A DNA stretch of 10,906 nucleotides from Porphyromonadaceae bacterium UBA2720 (GTDB lineage Bacteria > Bacteroidota > Bacteroidia > Bacteroidales > Muribaculaceae): the NCBI GenBank assembly GCA_002353885.1, contig DEKO01000096.1:792-11697 (forward strand), written 5' to 3'. Position 1 is the stretch's first letter. Each line of letters starts with the position of its first letter. Made by a program: the position numbers and the translations under genes. The notes below the pieces were generated by a model that saw nothing but the letters and a program-made list of their open reading frames with translations, ran no database searches and was not told the origin of the DNA. Of this stretch, positions 1 to 5,735 are shown one piece after another.

Positions 1-605
1 GCATAGTCGCGCAGACGCGACTTCACCTCGTCAATCTCCTGCTGCGGAATCACCGGGTTGATGGTGATGATCTGCACCTCCACCTGCCGCGGGATGAACG
101 GCAGCGAGTCCTGCGGCAGCGTGCTGTAGTACTTGCGCACCTCCGACGGCGTGGCCTTGACCTTCTTGGTCAGGTTGCTCTGCACCTGCTGGATGCTGTA
201 CTGGTCGCGGATCATGTCGGCCAGCTTCTCGCGCAGCTGCGGCATGGGCTTGTGGAAGTACTCCTCCACCTTCTCCTTGCTGCCCAGGTTGGCGATGAAG
301 TAGTTGATGCGGCTGTCCACCTCGTGCATCACCTGCGAGTTCTGGATCTCGACCGTGTCGATGCGCGCCTGGTGCAAGAACAGTTTGTCAATCGCCATCT
401 GCTCGGGGATGACGCAATAGGGGTTGCCGTCGATGTGCTGGCGCTCATACTGCAGTTGCAGATACTGCTCCTCGATGTCGCTCTTGAAGATGGGCTCGTC
501 GCCCACCACCCAGGCCACCTCCTCGGCAACATTGTTCTGTGCCACAGCCGTTAACGCACACGAGGCCAACAGGCCCAGCAAGGCAAATAAGTGAAATCTC
601 TTCAT
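1..605 (-). CDS. SurA-like periplasmic peptidyl-prolyl isomerase/chaperone, N-terminal part (3' end outside window)
   Basis: The gene reads leftward from an ATG at 605-603 and runs open off the window edge, giving 201 visible residues. The start encodes MKRF followed by a hydrophobic signal sequence with a plausible signal peptidase I site after Ala-22 (AVA|Q). A lipobox-like LASC at residues 13-16 is an alternative reading. Residues 26-165 resemble the SurA N-terminal chaperone domain of Bacteroidales, with EVAWVVGDEPI near 29-39, SDIEEQYLQLQYER at 42-55 and PEQMAIDKLFLHQ at 67-79. The segment near residues 150-180 (PSEVRKYY, then PFIPRQVEVQIITI) looks like the entry into the first parvulin-type domain. 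By family knowledge such proteins escort unfolded outer-membrane proteins through the periplasm and isomerise prolyl bonds. The parvulin catalytic core is not in view, so enzymatic activity cannot be judged. The GC-rich coding resembles core-genome sequence. Confidence 0.85.
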   Translation of the reverse strand, partial: MKRFHLFALLGLLASCALTAVAQNNVAEEVAWVVGDEPIFKSDIEEQYLQLQYERQHIDGNPYCVIPEQMAIDKLFLHQARIDTVEIQNSQVMHEVDSRINYFIANLGSKEKVEEYFHKPMPQLREKLADMIRDQYSIQQVQSNLTKKVKATPSEVRKYYSTLPQDSLPFIPRQVEVQIITINPVIPQQEIDEVKSRLRDY

Positions 606-714
606 ATTGTCAGGTTATAATTTGCGTTTTAAAAGATTTTCAAACTGCAAATTTCCGACTTTTTCGCCACACAGCAAAATCTAAACACTTTAAAAGTGTT
701 AAGGACCGCCTTCG

Positions 715-747
715 CCACCCTGAAGAGGGGGAAGGTCAGAGTGGCTG
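715..747 (+). repeat. CCCT/AGGG short repeat, inverted partner of 10696-10728
   Basis: The stretch contains a small hairpin (CCCT, loop GAAG, AGGG), then a G-rich run, then CAGAGTGGCTG. The reverse complement of that last 11-mer occurs at 10697-10707, where it is likewise followed by a C-rich run and a CCCCC/GGGGG hairpin. The two therefore look like copies of one short intergenic repeat in opposite orientation near the two ends of the window. Confidence 0.5.
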
Positions 748-752
748 TAGGG

Positions 753-768
753 ACGCGGCGTGCCGCGT
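753..768. repeat. GC-rich hairpin
   Basis: ACGCGG at 753-758 pairs perfectly with CCGCGT at 763-768 around the loop CGTG. It has no T-run on either side, so I do not call it a terminator. Confidence 0.5.
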
Positions 769-783
769 GATCAGTCTGGCAGG

Positions 784-1008
784 TGATAGCACACAGAACA
801 CACAGATAATGAATCTAGTTTTAGTAGCTGCCAGGCCGAGTTTTTGCACACAGATTATCACAGATTTGGAAGGATTTTTTTATCTGTTCAATCTGCTAAA
901 CCACGAAGTGCTCGCGACCGAATGGGAGCCCGAAGGGCCAGCGCAAAGCGCGCAGCAATCTGCGTGAGAAAAGCACACGGAACACACAGAACACACTGAA
1001 AAAATAAA
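784..1008. repeat. Degraded ACACAGA-family repeats with embedded triloop hairpins
   Basis: Diverged pieces of the ACACAGA/TCTGTGT element occur at about 784-800, 846-865, 881-899 and 959-1008. The 881-899 piece carries the ATCTGTTCAATCTGCTAAA module. Between them are small hairpins with 3-nt loops: CAC-GAA-GTG at 902-910, GCCC-GAA-GGGC at 928-938 and GCGC-AAA-GCGC at 941-951. The segment appears to be a patchwork of older repeat copies rather than a gene. Confidence 0.6.
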
Positions 1009-1052
1009 AAATAATGGGGCACCTGCAAAAACCTGTGTTTGGAATTATATTT

Positions 1053-1237
1053 TGCGTCGAAGACGCAGTAGTGGGTCGAAGACCCGACTTTGTACGAAAA
1101 ATGCGATTAAGCGAGAGAAATCCGAACTTGTTTGGATTTCCGAGCGTGCGCATTTTATCCAAAGACCATGCAAGAGGGCCGAAGGTCCTCGCAGCTTGGT
1201 CACAGCAAGCAGGGCTGCACGTGCCTCGAAGAGGAAC
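1053..1237 (+). repeat. Composite GAA-triloop hairpin element, copy 1
   Basis: A chain of hairpins reads best on the plus strand. TGCGTC-GAA-GACGCA lies at 1053-1067 and GGGTC-GAA-GACCC at 1073-1085. A nested long stem follows, with outer arms AAAATGCG 1098-1105 and CGCATTTT 1149-1156, and an inner stem 1118-1126/1131-1139 with loop CTTG and one G·T pair. Next comes GAGGGCC-GAA-GGTCCTC at 1174-1190, enclosed by GACCA 1164-1168 and TGGTC 1197-1201. The element ends with CCTC-GAA-GAGG at 1224-1234. The part from 1164 to 1237 is shared with 5926-6000. The inner arms of the shared hairpin differ between copies while pairing is kept. The role is unknown; candidates are a mobile repeat like a REP/BIME, a structured RNA, or a protein-binding DNA hairpin. 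Confidence 0.65.
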
Positions 1238-1242
1238 TTTAA

Positions 1243-1345
1243 CACTGAACACACAGAACACACAGAAAAAATAATAATATTCTGTGTATTCAGTGTATTC
1301 TGTGTGAGAATTTATCTGTTCAATCTGCTCAATCTGCGTGAGAAA
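1243..1345 (-). repeat. ACACAGA long hairpin repeat, unit 1
   Basis: Arms 1243-1267 and 1280-1304 are 25 nt each around a 12-nt AT-rich loop. Twenty-one of 25 positions pair by Watson-Crick rules. Of the four others, two are G·U wobbles if the minus strand is transcribed but A/C clashes on the plus strand. That is why I assign the minus orientation, which is also the direction of the genes. The arms are followed by the module ATCTGTTCAATCTGCTCAATC and then TGCGTGAGA to about 1342. Confidence 0.7.
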
Positions 1346-1346
1346 A

Positions 1347-1444
1347 GCACACTGAACACACAGAACACACAGAAAAAATAATAATATTCTGTGTAAATCT
1401 GTGTAAATCTGTGTGCTAAAACATCTGCTAAATCTGCGTGAGAT
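1347..1444 (-). repeat. ACACAGA long hairpin repeat, unit 2 (variant)
   Basis: This unit directly abuts unit 1 and starts with the same ACTGAACACACAGAACAC arm. Its second arm is replaced by repeats of the 10-mer AAATCTGTGT, which also occurs three times in tandem at 4078-4107. It ends in the CTAAATCTGCGTGAGA module. It is a second subtype of the same repeat family. Confidence 0.65.
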
Positions 1445-1529
1445 AAAAAAACAACTCAAACAACTACAACAACTCTTATTCTGCTTCAGTTTTATAGAAG
1501 ACAACACGGACAACGAGGACAATACTTTC

Positions 1530-1540
1530 TCGCGAAGCGA
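1530..1540 (+). repeat. GCGAAGC-type mini-hairpin
   Basis: TCGC-GAA-GCGA contains GCGAAGC, a heptamer known from DNA structural work to form an unusually stable mini-hairpin. It is the same loop class as the composite elements at 1053-1237 and 5881-6004. Confidence 0.45.
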
Positions 1541-1560
1541 TTTAAAAGAATGTAGCCAAT

Positions 1561-1657
1561 GAACACAGAACACACAGAAAAAATAATAATATTCTGTGTA
1601 TTCAGTGTATTCTGTGTGAGAATTTATCTGCTCAATCTGCTAAATCTGCGTGAGATT
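1561..1657 (-). repeat. ACACAGA long hairpin repeat, unit 3
   Basis: Nearly identical to unit 1: an ACACAGAACACACAGAA arm, an AT-rich loop, a TTCTGTGTATTCAGTGTATT arm, then ATCTGCTCAATCTGCTAAATC and TGCGTGAGA. Confidence 0.7.
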
Positions 1658-1674
1658 TAATCACACAACAACTA

Positions 1675-1698
1675 GGCGTGGCTCTCACGAGTCACGCC
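1675..1698 (+). repeat. Perfect-length 10-bp hairpin
   Basis: GGCGTGGCTC at 1675-1684 pairs with GAGTCACGCC at 1689-1698 around loop TCAC. There is one G·T pair on the plus strand, which would be an A/C clash on the minus strand. No poly-T follows, so a terminator role is not supported. Confidence 0.5.
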
Positions 1699-1762
1699 CA
1701 GCATGCAATCAAAATTGAAACTATTAAACTATTACGCTATTCTTAAATTTTCATTAGATCTC

Positions 1763-1777
1763 TTGCCCGCAGGGCAA
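1763..1777 (+). repeat. GCA-triloop hairpin
   Basis: TTGCCC at 1763-1768 and GGGCAA at 1772-1777 pair perfectly around GCA. The loop fits the GNA class seen throughout this block. Confidence 0.4.
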
Positions 1778-1851
1778 TTAAAACCTCAGACTGGTAGCCA
1801 TCTGCCGCCTCTAGCTAATCGCTATCGCGAGGATTTCGCGGTCAAGAATTT

Positions 1852-1949
1852 CACAGAACACACAGAAAAAAATAATAATATTCTGTGTATTCAGTGTATT
1901 CTGTGTGAGAATTTATCTGCTCAATCTGCTAGATCTGCGTGAGATTTTT
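1852..1949 (-). repeat. ACACAGA long hairpin repeat, unit 4, in the 3' flank of the propeller-like gene
   Basis: This is another unit with both arms and the CTGCTCAATCTGCTAGATCT plus GCGTGAGA module. It begins only a few bases after the stop codon of the gene ending at 1955, so a leftward transcript of that gene would carry the hairpin in its 3' untranslated region. The loop is AT-rich, but the hairpin is not followed by a clean U-run. It could stabilise or terminate the transcript. Confidence 0.7.
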
Positions 1950-1954
1950 CAGCC

Positions 1955-4000
1955 TCACTTCACCAGCTTGCAGGTCTTCACCGTGCCGTCGTTGTAGCGC
2001 GTCACCACCAGATTGATGCCCACGAACGGCTCGGCCGACTGCATGCCCATCAGGTTGACATACGTCACACTCACCACCTCGCGGTCCACACTCACCCCGT
2101 CGATGGCCGTGATGAGGTTATCGCCACCCTCCAGCGGATAGACCACATAGTTGCCCTCGACCACATTGCCCTCGGTGCGGCGAGGTCCCTGGCTCGCGGC
2201 CTCGACATAGCGCACAATGGCGTGGAAATTATAGATTTTAGTGGCTATAAAGTCAGTCTTGTAGTCACGCGGATAGAGTTCCCAGTTGACCGTGAAGCCG
2301 CCCTTCAGGTCGGCAGCGTTCACCGTGCCGTTGGCCTTGGGCAGCGAGAAGTGGTCCGCCCCGTCATAGGTGGCCCAGAAGACCTTGACAAACTCCTGTG
2401 CCTTCGGCTCAATGAAGAAGTATTTCTTGCCATAGTGGGCCTCTGCCGTGCTCGTCTGCACATTGGGTGTCATGAAGTTGCACGTCACATAGTTGTTCAC
2501 GCTATACTCGTCAGCCTCGGTCGGCACCGTGTAGCTGGTCACCTGCATCGTCGGGTTCAGCTTGTTGGTCAGCGTGCCTGTCAGCGTGCCGCCCTTGATG
2601 ACCTTGGCTGCCGATTCTTCAAAGTCGCTGTTCCATCGTCCGGCAAACTTCTGTGCCTCGTTGGCATTGGCAAACTCCAGCAGCACCCAGTTGCTCTGGT
2701 CCCAGTCGCTGCCCTGCAGCTTGGCCGTCTCGCGCACATAGTCAATCTCGCCCTCGCCCTTCACGCTCGGCTTGCGGTGCTTGCCCAGGTCCTTGGCATA
2801 GACCTGGGTCGGCGCCATTTGGGCGATATATACGCCCAGGATGTCGTCGGCGATGGTGTAGCTCTCCCCCTCCTGACCGTCATTGACAATATCGGCCAAC
2901 GTCGTCTCGTCGGTCTCATCTTTAAAGATGTAGCGAGCCATGTATCCAATGGGGAAGTACTGGTAGATGTAGCAGCTGTGGTCATCGATAGGCTCGGTGT
3001 TTAGCCAGTTGCTACTGATACTGTTTTCATTTGGATATTGGGTTTCAGTTCTTGGGAAATCATTCTTGTGATAGCCCTTCATTGTCATCGTGCCATCATC
3101 ATTGATTTGCACCACCATAAAACCATCCAAAAAGTTGGGCAAGCAAGGTAGTGCCATATAATTCTTTCCGCCCATCGAGAATGTCCAGAAGCCGTTGCTT
3201 TGCCCACGATGTACAGGAGCATCAGCAATATTGTTTTCTGTATCAATGGCTGTACAATTCAGTGTCTGGCCTTCTAACACCATGTCGATGGGGTTGTCAC
3301 TACGGGTGACATACAGGTAGTGGATTGTCCCGTCAGCCGCTTTCCAAGCGTTGACATACGACTCACTCGAATACTTGATGGGCATGGTCTCGGGCAGGCT
3401 GGCCGTGTTCATGGTCGCTTTGAAGCTCTCCGACTCAATCAGCTCTCCGTTGCGTATTTGCATCACATAGATGCCATCCTCTTGAGGTCCAGTGAACATA
3501 ATTTTAGCGCCTTCCTCAGTCAACAGATTGCCTGAGATGGCCCCCATATACAGGAATGAATTACCAGTCTTGTTGGTGACAATGCTCGATGGCAATGTGA
3601 TGTCAATTTGCTGCGTACCATCAGCACTGATAATGCGGAACTCAGCATTTGTGTTGTTAATACTCTGCTGCTGGGTACGCTGACGTATAATCCAGTTGCC
3701 CGCATCATCGCGTCCCATGCATGGCACAAAATTTCTAGTGTTGTTTGTGTCGTATGCTACGCCTGTGAAACCATTTTTGTTATAAACCTGAATTTGTTTA
3801 TTATAGTTGTTGTAGATGATGAACTTGTTGTCAATGCCATATCCAAAACGACCTTGCGTAGGAGTTGCAAGGATGTTTTCGCTCTTCCATTCTTGAGTGA
3901 GTGTGCCGCCGTTGTAGTTCACCTCTTCGGCGGCTGCGCTGCCCCACCCGACCAAGGCCAGGCTCGAGATCAGCATCATGTTGCGTAATTGTCTTGTCAT
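1955..4000 (-). CDS. Secreted propeller-like protein with shared DQSNW domain and T9SS-like C-terminal sorting tail
   Basis: This 681-aa protein starts at ATG 4000-3998 with MTRQLRNMM, followed by a hydrophobic stretch and a likely signal peptidase I cut after SAAA (about residue 24). Residues 25-360 are a repetitive beta-rich region (GNWIIRQR, GIYVMQIRNGEL, TIHYLYVT, FMVVQINDDG) that I read as propeller-like, without a family match. Residues 364-610 match the neighbour at 4505-5707 along their length: TLADIVNDGQ against TLADLISSGK, WDQSNW against FDQSNW, then FFIEPKAQEF against YLVKPQNQEY. The last 52 residues resemble a type IX secretion (Por) type A sorting tail, ending FVGINLVVTRYNDG and KTCKLVK. 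I infer export and release or surface attachment; no catalytic site is visible. GC content falls from about 60% in the C-terminal part to roughly 30-42% in much of the N-terminal part. Confidence 0.85.
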   Translation of the reverse strand: MTRQLRNMMLISSLALVGWGSAAAEEVNYNGGTLTQEWKSENILATPTQGRFGYGIDNKFIIYNNYNKQIQVYNKNGFTGVAYDTNNTRNFVPCMGRDDAGNWIIRQRTQQQSINNTNAEFRIISADGTQQIDITLPSSIVTNKTGNSFLYMGAISGNLLTEEGAKIMFTGPQEDGIYVMQIRNGELIESESFKATMNTASLPETMPIKYSSESYVNAWKAADGTIHYLYVTRSDNPIDMVLEGQTLNCTAIDTENNIADAPVHRGQSNGFWTFSMGGKNYMALPCLPNFLDGFMVVQINDDGTMTMKGYHKNDFPRTETQYPNENSISSNWLNTEPIDDHSCYIYQYFPIGYMARYIFKDETDETTLADIVNDGQEGESYTIADDILGVYIAQMAPTQVYAKDLGKHRKPSVKGEGEIDYVRETAKLQGSDWDQSNWVLLEFANANEAQKFAGRWNSDFEESAAKVIKGGTLTGTLTNKLNPTMQVTSYTVPTEADEYSVNNYVTCNFMTPNVQTSTAEAHYGKKYFFIEPKAQEFVKVFWATYDGADHFSLPKANGTVNAADLKGGFTVNWELYPRDYKTDFIATKIYNFHAIVRYVEAASQGPRRTEGNVVEGNYVVYPLEGGDNLITAIDGVSVDREVVSVTYVNLMGMQSAEPFVGINLVVTRYNDGTVKTCKLVK

Positions 4001-4035
4001 ATCTTTGTTGTTTAGTTTAATAATTTCGATTCAAA

Positions 4036-4115
4036 AACACAGAATGCACAGAACACACTGAATCATATTATCTTTTTAAATCTGTGTAAATCTGTGTAAA
4101 TCTGTGTGCTAAAAC
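4036..4115. repeat. ACACAGA-family repeat with three AAATCTGTGT decamers
   Basis: ACACAGAATGCACAGAACAC is followed by an AT-rich spacer, three perfect tandem copies of AAATCTGTGT (4078-4107), and GCTAAAACATCTG. This is the same subtype as the unit at 1347-1444. It lies between the tiny membrane-protein gene and the start of the propeller-like gene, so it falls in the likely leader or promoter region of the latter. Confidence 0.65.
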
Positions 4116-4141
4116 ATCTGCCTGGCTGCATTCTGCCGTCT

Positions 4142-4297
4142 CTAGCCTGTTAACCACATCACCACTGCAGCGAGGGCGGCGCCCACCAGGACACCCACCC
4201 AGAACATGCGGCGCGACTGCTTGCGCGCCTCCCGCCGCAGTTCGATGATGGTGTAGTCACGTGCCGTGACCACGGCTTCTTTATCTTCTTCGTTCAT
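4142..4297 (-). CDS. 51-aa single-pass membrane protein
   Basis: The frame starts at ATG 4297-4295 and ends with TAG 4144-4142. It encodes 51 residues, beginning MNEEDKEAVVTARDYTIIEL. A strongly basic stretch RREARKQSRR at residues 21-30 is followed by a single hydrophobic segment, about residues 32-49 (FWVGVLVGAALAAVVMWL). By the positive-inside rule the acidic/basic N-terminus should be cytoplasmic and the C-terminus outside. The coding is GC-rich, unlike the AT-rich repeats on both sides, and the leader AAGACAACA matches the A-rich, Shine-Dalgarno-free leaders of its neighbours. I do not recognise a family. It may be a small inner-membrane accessory or regulatory protein. The gaps of 141 and 207 bp to the neighbours are occupied by repeats, so operon membership is uncertain. 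Confidence 0.6.
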   Translation of the reverse strand: MNEEDKEAVVTARDYTIIELRREARKQSRRMFWVGVLVGAALAAVVMWLTG

Positions 4298-4332
4298 TGT
4301 TGTCTTAATTCATGCATTCTGCGAGACGTTAA

Positions 4333-4498
4333 AAACACTGAATTCACAGAACCACACTGAATAATATAGACTCTAGACGTTAGACTTTAGACATTAGTCG
4401 TGGCAGCTACTAACAACTAGAAACTAGAAACTAAAAACTCGTTGGATCTGCGTGAGATAAATAATCTGCTCAATCTGCTAGATCTGCGTGAGATTTTT
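4333..4498. repeat. ACACAGA fragment, heptamer tandem repeats and 3'-flank module
   Basis: A short ACACAGA-family fragment lies at about 4334-4357. It is followed by three 7-bp units TAGACGT, TAGACTT and TAGACAT at 4374-4394, then ACTAGAA, ACTAGAA and ACTAAAA at 4416-4436. From about 4442, GATCTGCGTGAGATAAATAA and CTGCTCAATCTGCTAGATCT plus GCGTGAGA form the same module as at 1915-1947. It touches the stop codon of the gene ending at 4505, just as the other copy touches the paralogous gene ending at 1955. Confidence 0.6.
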
Positions 4499-4504
4499 TC
4501 AGCC

Positions 4505-5707
4505 TCATTTCACCATTTTCTGGGTCGTTGTACTGCCATCGCTGTAGGTCGTCACCACGATGTTCATGCCCGGGTGCGGGGTGGCGCTGAGGCGACCCTG
4601 CAGGTCGCTGTAACGCACGCTCTCGACACTGCGCTCTCCCACGGTCTGCTCCACGCCGGTGATGACCTCTGGACGGTCAAGACGCAGGGGATAGACAATG
4701 ACCGTATAATCAAATCTGTTGTTCTCATCGTCCAGCAGATAGAGCGGCTCGCCTGGGGCGCCAATGGCGACATTGGGTGTGGTGGCGCGGCGACGTGGTG
4801 CCACACTGTCGGTGGCGATAGTGGTTTCATCGATCTGCGCCAGGTTATTGTCGGCAGGTTTGCTGGGGGCAAAGTGATAGTTGTTCTCACCACCAAACCC
4901 TGGGTCGATATTCAGCGAGATGGTCGATCCGGTGCGGCACTCAATCATCGCATAGAAGTCATAGGCTGTTCCGTTGGTGAACACTTCGTCGGGGTCTACA
5001 CCCGGATTGTTCTCAAACAGCGACATGTCAATCGTGAAGCTGCCAGCCAGATCGGCTGTGTTCCAACCCTTCTCCAGGTTCTTCTTGGGCACATAGAACT
5101 TCTTGTCGGCCGTGTTGTAGACGGCCCAGTGTATCAGAGCATATTCCTGGTTCTGGGGCTTGACCAGATACCACTCGCGCTGCAGCACAAAGTTGGCCGT
5201 GCAATAGGTGTTGGGGTCGTATGCGTTGGCAGTGATGGGTTCACCCATCCACTCATAGTCATCTTCCGACATGGTCATGGTCAAGCCTAGCGGGTTACAA
5301 GGTTGGTTCTGAAGGTTGACTATGCCCATGACACTATTTTCGGGCAAGTACTTCCCGATATATTTTGTGGCATCGACGCTAGCCGGGAACACCAGTTTCA
5401 TCCAGTTGCTCTGGTCGAAGGTGCCGTGCCAGTTGCCGTTAGCATCCATGACGCAGCCACGCTCGTCATAGAGTTTGCCTGAGTTATATTGGTCCTCGGT
5501 GGGTTTGGATTTTCCAGCGTAGTTGTTGTCGTCTTTGACAAAAATGACATTTCTGTGATGCATGGGCACATAGACGCCCAGCAGTTTTTCGGTGATGATA
5601 TAATACTCACCCGACTTCCCGCTGCTGATCAGGTCGGCAAGGGTTTGTCCGCTGGCCGATAAGGCCAGTAATATCGTTGTTAAAAATAAGGTGTAAAACT
5701 TTTTCAT
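4505..5707 (-). CDS. Secreted DQSNW-domain protein with T9SS-like C-terminal sorting tail
   Basis: I start this 400-aa protein at ATG 5707-5705 because it gives a clean signal peptide (MKKFYTLFLTTILLALSASG, cut before Q21). A longer in-frame reading to 5809 would put 34 polar residues before it. Residues 22-300 are homologous to the C-terminal half of the protein at 1955-4000: TLADLISSGKSGEYYIITEK, FDQSNWMKLVF, YCTANF, then EYALIHWAVYN and a NTADLAGSFTI block. A Pro/Arg-rich linker (about 305-345) leads to a 52-residue tail, 349-400, with VESVRYSDLQGRL, GMNIVVTTYSDG and QKMVK. This resembles the Por/T9SS type A sorting domain. The opening of the shared domain recalls OB-fold-like modules of secreted Bacteroidales proteins; that is a weak inference. 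No enzymatic residues are evident. Confidence 0.82.
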   Translation of the reverse strand: MKKFYTLFLTTILLALSASGQTLADLISSGKSGEYYIITEKLLGVYVPMHHRNVIFVKDDNNYAGKSKPTEDQYNSGKLYDERGCVMDANGNWHGTFDQSNWMKLVFPASVDATKYIGKYLPENSVMGIVNLQNQPCNPLGLTMTMSEDDYEWMGEPITANAYDPNTYCTANFVLQREWYLVKPQNQEYALIHWAVYNTADKKFYVPKKNLEKGWNTADLAGSFTIDMSLFENNPGVDPDEVFTNGTAYDFYAMIECRTGSTISLNIDPGFGGENNYHFAPSKPADNNLAQIDETTIATDSVAPRRRATTPNVAIGAPGEPLYLLDDENNRFDYTVIVYPLRLDRPEVITGVEQTVGERSVESVRYSDLQGRLSATPHPGMNIVVTTYSDGSTTTQKMVK

Positions 5708-5735
5708 CGTTGTTTTTGCCAAAAGACTTTTTGAT

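Larger units (their letters stand above)
606..1954. other. Gene-free, repeat-dense intergenic block
   Basis: I find no credible gene in these 1349 bp. Open frames exist on both strands, but their translations are low-complexity strings such as TEHTEHTE or CVFCVF. These arise from ACACAGA/TCTGTGT repeats, and the frames cross several repeat copies. The block holds at least four well-formed copies of the long ACACAGA hairpin repeat, degraded copies near 784-1008, a composite GAA-triloop hairpin element at 1053-1237 and several isolated hairpins, itemised separately. It separates the SurA-like gene from the 3' end of the propeller-like gene, and both are transcribed leftward. I could not identify a convincing Bacteroidota promoter (TTTG, then TAnnTTTG) for the SurA-like gene. 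Confidence 0.75.

Noticed and set aside
252..554. Plus-strand open frame of about 100 codons
   Set aside because: It is the antisense of the SurA-like gene; its Val/Leu/His-rich translation is typical of a GC-rich shadow frame.
1053..1237. Retron, DGR template or group II intron RNA
   Set aside because: No reverse transcriptase, no adenine-biased template/variable pair and no intron domain V-like hairpin is visible; the structured element is only reported as such.
1243..1949. CRISPR array
   Set aside because: The ACACAGA repeats are irregularly spaced, diverged and internally palindromic over long arms, and there is no constant repeat/unique spacer rhythm or cas gene.
606..1954. tRNA, rRNA or riboswitch
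   Set aside because: No cloverleaf with a TTCGANNC arm, no rRNA-like stretch and no known riboswitch core was recognised; the hairpins are isolated stems.
2222..3004. Plus-strand open frame of 260 codons
   Set aside because: It lies wholly antisense to the GC-rich shared domain of the 681-aa secreted protein, has no signal or domain, and its composition is that of a shadow frame.
4442..5290. Plus-strand open frame of 282 codons
   Set aside because: It starts inside the repeat module and runs antisense through the 400-aa secreted protein, which has a signal peptide and a paralogue.
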